DNA of 11,274 nt. Origin: Gammaproteobacteria bacterium (GTDB lineage: Bacteria > Pseudomonadota > Gammaproteobacteria > Thiohalomonadales > Thiohalomonadaceae). A model generated the notes under the pieces. The model was given only the letters and a program-made list of their open reading frames with translations. It had not been told where the DNA came from and searched no databases. Of this stretch, positions 6,675-11,274 are shown one piece after another (the first letter of the stretch is position 1; every line of letters starts with the position of its first letter). Made by a program: the position numbers and the translations under genes. The stretch lies in NCBI GenBank assembly GCA_015232955.1, contig JADFYS010000040.1:1-11274 (forward strand), read 5' to 3'.

Positions 6675-7535
6675 TTACTGCCACTTCCCTATCGTCACTG
6701 TTCCCGGTTCTGCCTCTAACGATGACGCCAAACCGTGGCTTCTGTTTTTGGCTTCACCCGTGCGGACAAACTGAAGGCCGAAACGACGAACAGGGGAGAA
6801 GAGGTGTGGCAGTTCGGACTTCAATTTTGGATTCACTCCGCGGACAACATCAAAACCGCAGTCGCAAATGATGGTGATCACCGCCCCCATGCTGGGTCGG
6901 GTACCCGAGTAGACCATCACCCGATTGTCACCCGGCACCACCATCCCCTGCTTTCCCAGCTCGATAAAGGCGGCCGTTTCAATATAGCGCCGATACTCCC
7001 CTGACTGAAGTAAGCGCTTCTTGGTGCTATCATTGAGGTATTGTTCGACAATCATTGACTTGGGGTGGATACTCTCAATGACCACTCTATTCGCTACTGC
7101 CGCAATGGCGCGTAGAATCTTGATTTGATCTTCAAAGGCGTAGAGCACGCCAGCCGCGATCACCAGATCATAGCGCTCGTGACAACTCTCGAGAAACTGC
7201 TCTACCGGAGAGCAGACAATAGACCAGTGGTCTTGTGGGTAATATTTTCGGAGGGCGTCTCTTGCCCCGTCTGCAAACTGCTCTTGAACCTCAACCCCGC
7301 AGTAGAAATCGGCGCCGTTGGAGAGAACCCACGCGCCAGTTGCGCCATTACAGCAGCCGAGATCCAGAACACGCTTCCCCCGAACTATCTCTGGAGGAAA
7401 CAAGATAGTATGGCGCTGATAATTTTCGGCGGCATCGACATGAAATCCGGAATTGGCTGGCCAACCTGCTCTGGGGTCTTCTTCGATAAACTCCGGCTGG
7501 TGTAGAAATATATTTTCTTTATCTTCACTGTTCAT
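6675..7535 (-). CDS. Class I SAM-dependent methyltransferase
   Basis: The 286-residue product has the Rossmann-like SAM-binding core. Motif I is VLDLGCCNGATGAW (residues 56-69). The second strand ends in GVEV (80-83), with acidic Glu82 placed to hold the SAM ribose. YDLVIAAGVLYAFED (122-136) forms the motif IV region, and VVIES follows at 151-155. The C-terminal part (MVVPGDNRV, then RPSMGAVITIICDCGFDV) resembles the layout of CmoB/DUF1698-like enzymes, in which this region shapes the substrate pocket. Length suits a small-molecule or tRNA-type enzyme. The gene starts 15 bp after the upstream P450 stop, and its position at the end of the P450-hydrolase-P450 run suggests O- or C-methylation of the same product. 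The substrate is unknown. The start ATG at 7535 has only a weak upstream GGGG. Confidence 0.85.
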   Translation of the reverse strand: MNSEDKENIFLHQPEFIEEDPRAGWPANSGFHVDAAENYQRHTILFPPEIVRGKRVLDLGCCNGATGAWVLSNGADFYCGVEVQEQFADGARDALRKYYPQDHWSIVCSPVEQFLESCHERYDLVIAAGVLYAFEDQIKILRAIAAVANRVVIESIHPKSMIVEQYLNDSTKKRLLQSGEYRRYIETAAFIELGKQGMVVPGDNRVMVYSGTRPSMGAVITIICDCGFDVVRGVNPKLKSELPHLFSPVRRFGLQFVRTGEAKNRSHGLASSLEAEPGTVTIGKWQ

Positions 7536-7550
7536 ACATAAAACCCCGTT

Positions 7551-8738
7551 TTAGACGGTTATGGGTAGTGTTTTTAATCTTCTAAAAAGCGAGCTGTGCT
7601 CCCACTCCGCTGTTGTGGATACCAACCGTAGTTGTGGAAACCTTTCGAGAAGGTGGGTGTAGGTAATCCTCGCCTCCAACCTTGCCAGGCTGGAGCCAAG
7701 ACAGCCGTGCAACCCAAAGCCAAATGCCAGATGGTGATTTGGGGAGCGCTTTATATTGAAGCTGTCAGGATCCTTAAAAACGGTTTCATCGCGGTTGGCA
7801 GCGCCAATAATGGCACACACCTGCTCCCCTTGTTGTAGCTCTTTGCCGCCGATGTTGCATTCGCTGGCAGTGACACGAAAGGAGGTTCGCTGTATCGGCG
7901 ACTCATAGCGAAGCATCTCTTCTATCGCCAATGGCAGGTACTGTCTGTTGTGTTGGAGAAGCTGTAGCTGTTCGGGGTGGCTGCAGAGCAGAAAAAGGCC
8001 ACTACCCAACAGGCTGACTGTGGTTTCATGCCCCGCAAACAGGAGCAACATCACCATCGCCAGCAGCTCCTCATAACTCAATGAGTCATCGCTTTGTTGT
8101 GCGGCAATCAGGGCAGTGATGAGATCTGGCTGTGGGTTACGACGACGCTCTTCAATTAAGTAGCCAATGTAATCCACTAACTCTGTCAACAGAGCCCTCT
8201 GTTGTTGAAGATCGGATTCAGCGGCAAGCGCAGAGTCAAAGCTACGGCTAATCGACATCGACCATTCCCTGATTTTCTGGTAATCCGCTGCAGGTATTCC
8301 TACCATTCTGGAGATAACGATCACCGGCAGTGCCGTAGCAAACTCGGCAACAAAGTCGATCTCTCTCTTCGCAGAGAAACTTTCCAGTAACTGTCGAACT
8401 ACAGTTGTAACCTCCTCCTCCAGACCGTTAATTTTCTGCGGAGAAAAGCGCTCTGCAACCAGATGGCGTAATCGGGTATGGTTAGGGGGATCCTGATTCA
8501 TCATGTGGCGGTCGAGAACAGACCCCCCCTCTTTCGGTGCTACCCGGCTAGTATCCTTGGAGAGGGCGCGATTATCCTTCAATATCGACAGTGCATCCTC
8601 ATAACGGCTAAACAGCCACACTCCCGCTGTTGCTGTTCGTTGTGTATGCGGTATCCAGAGAGGTTCTGCTGACTGCTGCAACTGATGATAGGTGGGATAT
8701 GGGTTCTGGAAAAAACCGGGATGGTTAAAATCGTTCAT
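7551..8738 (-). CDS. Cytochrome P450 (soluble bacterial class), downstream copy
   Basis: The 395-residue length is typical of soluble bacterial P450s, which take electrons from a ferredoxin and its reductase. All key motifs are present: oxygen-activating I-helix AGHETT (235-240), ExxR of the K-helix (Glu274-Arg277), and heme-ligand loop FGFGLHGCLG (339-348) with Cys346. DPPNHTRLR (83-91) is the usual C-helix region. There is no membrane anchor. The start lies 9 bp after the hydrolase stop with no clear ribosome site, so translation is probably coupled. The protein shares long segments with the other P450 of the cluster (HPEQLQLLQ against YPEQLQLLQ, EQVCAIIGAANRD against EQVCALISAANRD), indicating an old duplication. 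No ferredoxin gene is in the window. Substrate unknown; hydroxylation or epoxidation of an acyl or polyketide chain is inferred from context. A seven-G run sits in codons 70-72. Confidence 0.95.
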   Translation of the reverse strand: MNDFNHPGFFQNPYPTYHQLQQSAEPLWIPHTQRTATAGVWLFSRYEDALSILKDNRALSKDTSRVAPKEGGSVLDRHMMNQDPPNHTRLRHLVAERFSPQKINGLEEEVTTVVRQLLESFSAKREIDFVAEFATALPVIVISRMVGIPAADYQKIREWSMSISRSFDSALAAESDLQQQRALLTELVDYIGYLIEERRRNPQPDLITALIAAQQSDDSLSYEELLAMVMLLLFAGHETTVSLLGSGLFLLCSHPEQLQLLQHNRQYLPLAIEEMLRYESPIQRTSFRVTASECNIGGKELQQGEQVCAIIGAANRDETVFKDPDSFNIKRSPNHHLAFGFGLHGCLGSSLARLEARITYTHLLERFPQLRLVSTTAEWEHSSLFRRLKTLPITV

Positions 8739-8747
8739 ATCAAAAGG

Positions 8748-9617
8748 TCAATTTTTGTGTTGAGCTAGCCAGCCTTCAATTATTGAAGTCACCTCATCTG
8801 CCATATCATGATGTGGCCAGTGGCCTGCTTGTTGCAATGTAACCAAGTTATACTCTCCTGCGACCCATTCTGATGTGTGGGTTAGGGTATCTGCCAATAA
8901 AAACTGATCTTGAAGACCATGAATCTGAATGACCGGCACCGTCACTGCTGAACTCCATTCCGAGGGAAGGGGGTAGAGGGGTGATGGAAAATTCTGACGA
9001 TAGTAGTGCATCATCCCCTCCACACTAGAACGCTCAAAGGCCTCGCTATAAATCTCTCGAGTTTGTTCATCTTGAGCAACCAACGCGAGCATTGCTTCCA
9101 TATTTAGGTTTAAGTGCGAATCCTTCTTTTGGAATTCGATAACATATTTTAATGCCTCACGCTGTAGCGAGTTCCGTCTTAATTCACGCCTAAGCCCCCT
9201 GAAGTGTGGTGCGTTGATAACGATTAGGCTATGGAGGTGCTGCGGGAATGAGATCGCTAACCGCCAGGCGATAATCCCCCCCCAGTCGTGGCCAATAACC
9301 GTTGCCTTCTCTTCACCTAAGGCTTCTATTAACGAGATTAGATCTCCAGCAAGCTGCGAGAGATCATAGTCTTGTTGTCGGTCTGGCTGCCCACTTAGGT
9401 TATACCCTCTTGTATCCATCGCAACAACCCGAAAACAGGAGGATAGTCGTGTGAGCTGCCAACGCCAGCTATACCAAAAATCAGGAAACCCATGAATAAA
9501 AACCAATAGTGGTCCATAACCCATCTCGACATAATGGATAGCCTGGTCACCACTGCCAATGAAGTTATGGCTTACCCGGGTAAAAATGTTACTGCAATCT
9601 GTACAACAGTTAGACAC
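8748..9617 (-). CDS. Alpha/beta hydrolase, epoxide-hydrolase type
   Basis: The fold and catalytic set fit epoxide hydrolases, which open epoxides to vicinal diols through an aspartyl ester. Numbering from the GTG start at 9617, the oxyanion motif HGFP is at 42-45, nucleophile Asp111 lies in GHDWGG, acid Asp237 in HGLQDQF, and His266 in AGHWPHHD. A cap segment with MHYYRQNF (203-210) supplies candidate ring-opening tyrosines. The Asp (not Ser) nucleophile argues against an esterase. A haloalkane or haloacetate dehalogenase is the main alternative. I prefer the GTG at 9617, which overlaps the preceding P450 stop by 8 bp (GTGTCTAA). The frame stays open to a TTG at 9635, but those codons add only a Cys-rich stretch unlike the family, whose similarity begins near HNFIGSGDQAIHYVEMG. 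Its place between two P450 genes suggests that it opens an epoxide made by one of them. An eight-G run falls in the DWGG codons. Confidence 0.9.
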   Translation of the reverse strand: MSNCCTDCSNIFTRVSHNFIGSGDQAIHYVEMGYGPLLVFIHGFPDFWYSWRWQLTRLSSCFRVVAMDTRGYNLSGQPDRQQDYDLSQLAGDLISLIEALGEEKATVIGHDWGGIIAWRLAISFPQHLHSLIVINAPHFRGLRRELRRNSLQREALKYVIEFQKKDSHLNLNMEAMLALVAQDEQTREIYSEAFERSSVEGMMHYYRQNFPSPLYPLPSEWSSAVTVPVIQIHGLQDQFLLADTLTHTSEWVAGEYNLVTLQQAGHWPHHDMADEVTSIIEGWLAQHKN

Positions 9618-10806
9618 GAATCCACAAGCTGTCAATTCTTCGAAAAAAAGAGTTAGCTGCCCATTTGGGTGGATGAGCAGTAAGTTTGATGTTAGGCCAT
9701 CTATCTAGCAGTCGCTCAAAAGCGATACGCAACTCCCTCCTCGCAAGCGTATTACCGAGGCAGGTGTGAATACCCGAACCGAAAGCTAGATGGCGATTCG
9801 GCTGACGGGTAATATCAAAGGAGTCCGCATTTCTAAATTGACGAGGGTCACGGTTGGCTGCACTAATCAAGGCACACACCTGCTCACCAGCCTGCAGTTT
9901 TTTTTCACCAATTTGACATCCTTGTGTTGTCACCCTAAATCCGCCCCGTTGTGCCGGTGATTCAAAGCGCATCATCTCCTCTATTGCCGTTGGCAGTAGT
10001 GCCCGTTGCTGCTGCAGTAGTTGCAGCTGTTCCGGGTATGAGCATAAGGTATAGAGGCCTGTACCCAGCAGATCGGCCGTAGACTCATGGCCAGCAAAAA
10101 TAAAAAAAACCGCCATCCCCAGAAGCTCCTGATCTGATAGCTTCCCCTCATCGTTTGCAGTGATCAGTAAACTTAATAGATCCCCCCCCACTTCAGATCT
10201 TCGTTTATCAATAAGTTCTTTAAAATAAGGTATAAACCCAGCTTCAGCACTCTCAAGTTCGTGCATAACAGAGCGCTGACACAATCCGGAATCTAGATAA
10301 AATGTCACCATTTCGGACCATTGACGAATCTTTGCCAGATCCTCAAAAGGAACCCCCATTAAGCGGGAAAAGAGCAGAAGTGGCAACTGTAGCGCAAACT
10401 CGGCAATAAAATCAAACTCGGTTCTGGTACCGATATTATCAAAGACAAAATCAACAACCTCATGAATCAACCCATCCATAGCAGTGATACTTCTGGCGGA
10501 AAAAAAGTTTTCAACCACTGCTCGCATACGGGTATGGTCTGGAGGATCTTTGTCAAGAAGGTGTTCATTAAAGACAGATAGACGATTATTTACAACAACA
10601 GGTGGTACTACTTTTGTGATTCCCCCTCCCATCCTCAATATTTGTGCTACATCATCGTAACGGCTGAATACCCACATCCCTCTAGAGCCCGTCAGCTTTG
10701 ATTGGGTATAGAAAGGGTACCAGTAGGCGGGAGCACGCTCCCTGAGATAGTGATAGGTGGGGTGAGGATTGGTAAAAAACGCTTCTGTACAGAAATCTAC
10801 TTTCAT
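9610..10806 (-). CDS. Cytochrome P450 (soluble bacterial class), upstream copy
   Basis: The 398-residue product carries the full P450 signature: I-helix AGHEST (238-243), ExxR (Glu277-Arg280), and the heme loop FGSGIHTCLG (342-351) with Cys349 as iron ligand. DPPDHTRMR (87-95) is the C-helix region. The residue after the I-helix Glu is Ser242 rather than the more usual Thr, next to Thr243. Ser at this place can still serve proton delivery but may shift the chemistry. The enzyme is cytosolic with no anchor. ATG at 10806 has a poor ribosome site and follows the hotdog gene by 30 bp. Its end overlaps the hydrolase start. It is a paralogue of the P450 at 7551-8738 but clearly diverged, so the two probably act at different positions or steps. 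Substrate unknown. An eight-G run is present at 10182-10189 and an eight-A run (coding strand) at 9898-9905. Confidence 0.95.
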   Translation of the reverse strand: MKVDFCTEAFFTNPHPTYHYLRERAPAYWYPFYTQSKLTGSRGMWVFSRYDDVAQILRMGGGITKVVPPVVVNNRLSVFNEHLLDKDPPDHTRMRAVVENFFSARSITAMDGLIHEVVDFVFDNIGTRTEFDFIAEFALQLPLLLFSRLMGVPFEDLAKIRQWSEMVTFYLDSGLCQRSVMHELESAEAGFIPYFKELIDKRRSEVGGDLLSLLITANDEGKLSDQELLGMAVFFIFAGHESTADLLGTGLYTLCSYPEQLQLLQQQRALLPTAIEEMMRFESPAQRGGFRVTTQGCQIGEKKLQAGEQVCALISAANRDPRQFRNADSFDITRQPNRHLAFGSGIHTCLGNTLARRELRIAFERLLDRWPNIKLTAHPPKWAANSFFRRIDSLWIRV

Positions 10807-10836
10807 ATAATACTCTGAACTATCTTGATTAACGGC

Positions 10837-11274
10837 TCAAGAGAGGAAGCACTTAAGGGTGGCGAGAAAAAGGCCACCCTCATCATCCACTACTCTCGCC
10901 CTGCTTTTACCGATAATATTGTCACCGACCTTTCTGATGGAGGCCGCCTCCATCTCTACCATGATATTGTCGCTGCTACGAATACTCTTTTTCGCCGCGA
11001 TCGTGCTCTCTAGTAGCCAGCCTTCACGCTTTTTCTCCTCATATCCGGCCCATACATGGCCATAGATAATTGCCAGCTGAGAGAGGAACTCCAGTGCGGT
11101 AAATATCGTCAGGTGAAAACCATGATTATCACTGGGGGAGAGGTAGGTGGAGCGCATTCGTATCTGTGAGCGGAGCAGCTTTCCTTCAATCGTTACAGAG
11201 GCAATCTCCCAACAGTCTTGCACTCGCCCACCATTTAGATAGGGAGATGCAAGCTTGTTAATCTCAGACTCCGT
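10837..11274 (-). CDS. Hotdog-fold protein, possibly FcoT-like acyl thioesterase/dehydratase (5' end beyond window)
   Basis: The frame is open through the right edge, giving 145 visible residues and a TGA at 10837. An internal GTG at 11223 is unlikely to be the true start because similarity-like sequence (INKLASPYLNGG) lies upstream of it. The pattern is that of a single hotdog domain: an early strand (IASVTIEG, then LRSQIRMRSTYLS), a central helix beginning HGFHLTIFTALEFLSQLA (51-68), a REGW segment (83-86), then strands NIMVEMEA and GKSRARVVD. The His-Phe...Glu-Phe...Gln-Leu-Ala helix and the REGW-like segment recall, from memory, the arrangement of mycobacterial FcoT thioesterases. A FabZ-like dehydratase is the alternative. 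It heads the visible part of the P450 operon, so an acyl-CoA or acyl-carrier substrate is a reasonable inference. Confidence 0.6.
   Translation of the reverse strand, partial: TESEINKLASPYLNGGRVQDCWEIASVTIEGKLLRSQIRMRSTYLSPSDNHGFHLTIFTALEFLSQLAIIYGHVWAGYEEKKREGWLLESTIAAKKSIRSSDNIMVEMEAASIRKVGDNIIGKSRARVVDDEGGLFLATLKCFLS

Noticed and set aside
7125..7505. Plus-strand frame opposite the methyltransferase
   Set aside because: It has no family features and runs antisense to a gene with a clear SAM-binding motif.

Overview
The window looks like a gammaproteobacterial-type genome segment: Gram-negative because of a TolC-family outer-membrane channel with a Sec signal, and of moderate GC content. 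The taxon cannot be fixed from the sequence. Every supported gene lies on the minus strand, so transcription runs from right to left. Both window edges cut a gene.

Right half (11274 to 6675) is a tightly packed run of five genes. In transcription order they are a hotdog-fold protein (N-terminus outside the window; arrangement recalls FcoT-like thioesterases), a cytochrome P450, an alpha/beta hydrolase of epoxide-hydrolase type, a second P450 related to the first, and a class I SAM-dependent methyltransferase. Gaps are 30 bp or less, two genes overlap, and no terminator is visible between them. This reads as an operon that modifies an acyl chain or small molecule: oxidation, epoxide opening, a second oxidation, methylation and perhaps acyl release. 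The substrate and the scaffold-making enzymes are not in the window.

Middle (6674 to 4966): an intergenic region of 233 bp carries a good sigma-70-like promoter and a run of ten G (read on the coding strand), then the TolC-family gene, then a strong intrinsic terminator. A possible promoter for the next gene is embedded in that terminator.

Left half (4965 to 1) is one giant open frame, at least 1655 codons, running off the left edge. It has no Sec signal. Its parts in order are a short helical N-terminus, 42-residue acidic tandem repeats, a ten-copy Ala-Thr-Pro tract, a Ser/Thr-rich linker, and nine complete plus one partial Calx-beta-like domains. It is best read as a type I-secreted surface adhesin, with the neighbouring TolC protein as its outer-membrane exit. 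No ABC transporter or membrane-fusion protein is in view.

The most notable feature is repeat-based variability. The adhesin has an in-frame run of nine G at codons 61-64 where a gain or loss of one base gives an early stop. It also has two tandem-repeat blocks and recently homogenised Calx-beta modules. The channel gene has a ten-G run beside its promoter. Together these suggest a phase- and size-variable secreted adhesin. However, G runs of 7-8 also occur in the P450 and hydrolase genes, so part of this may be a genome-wide tendency.
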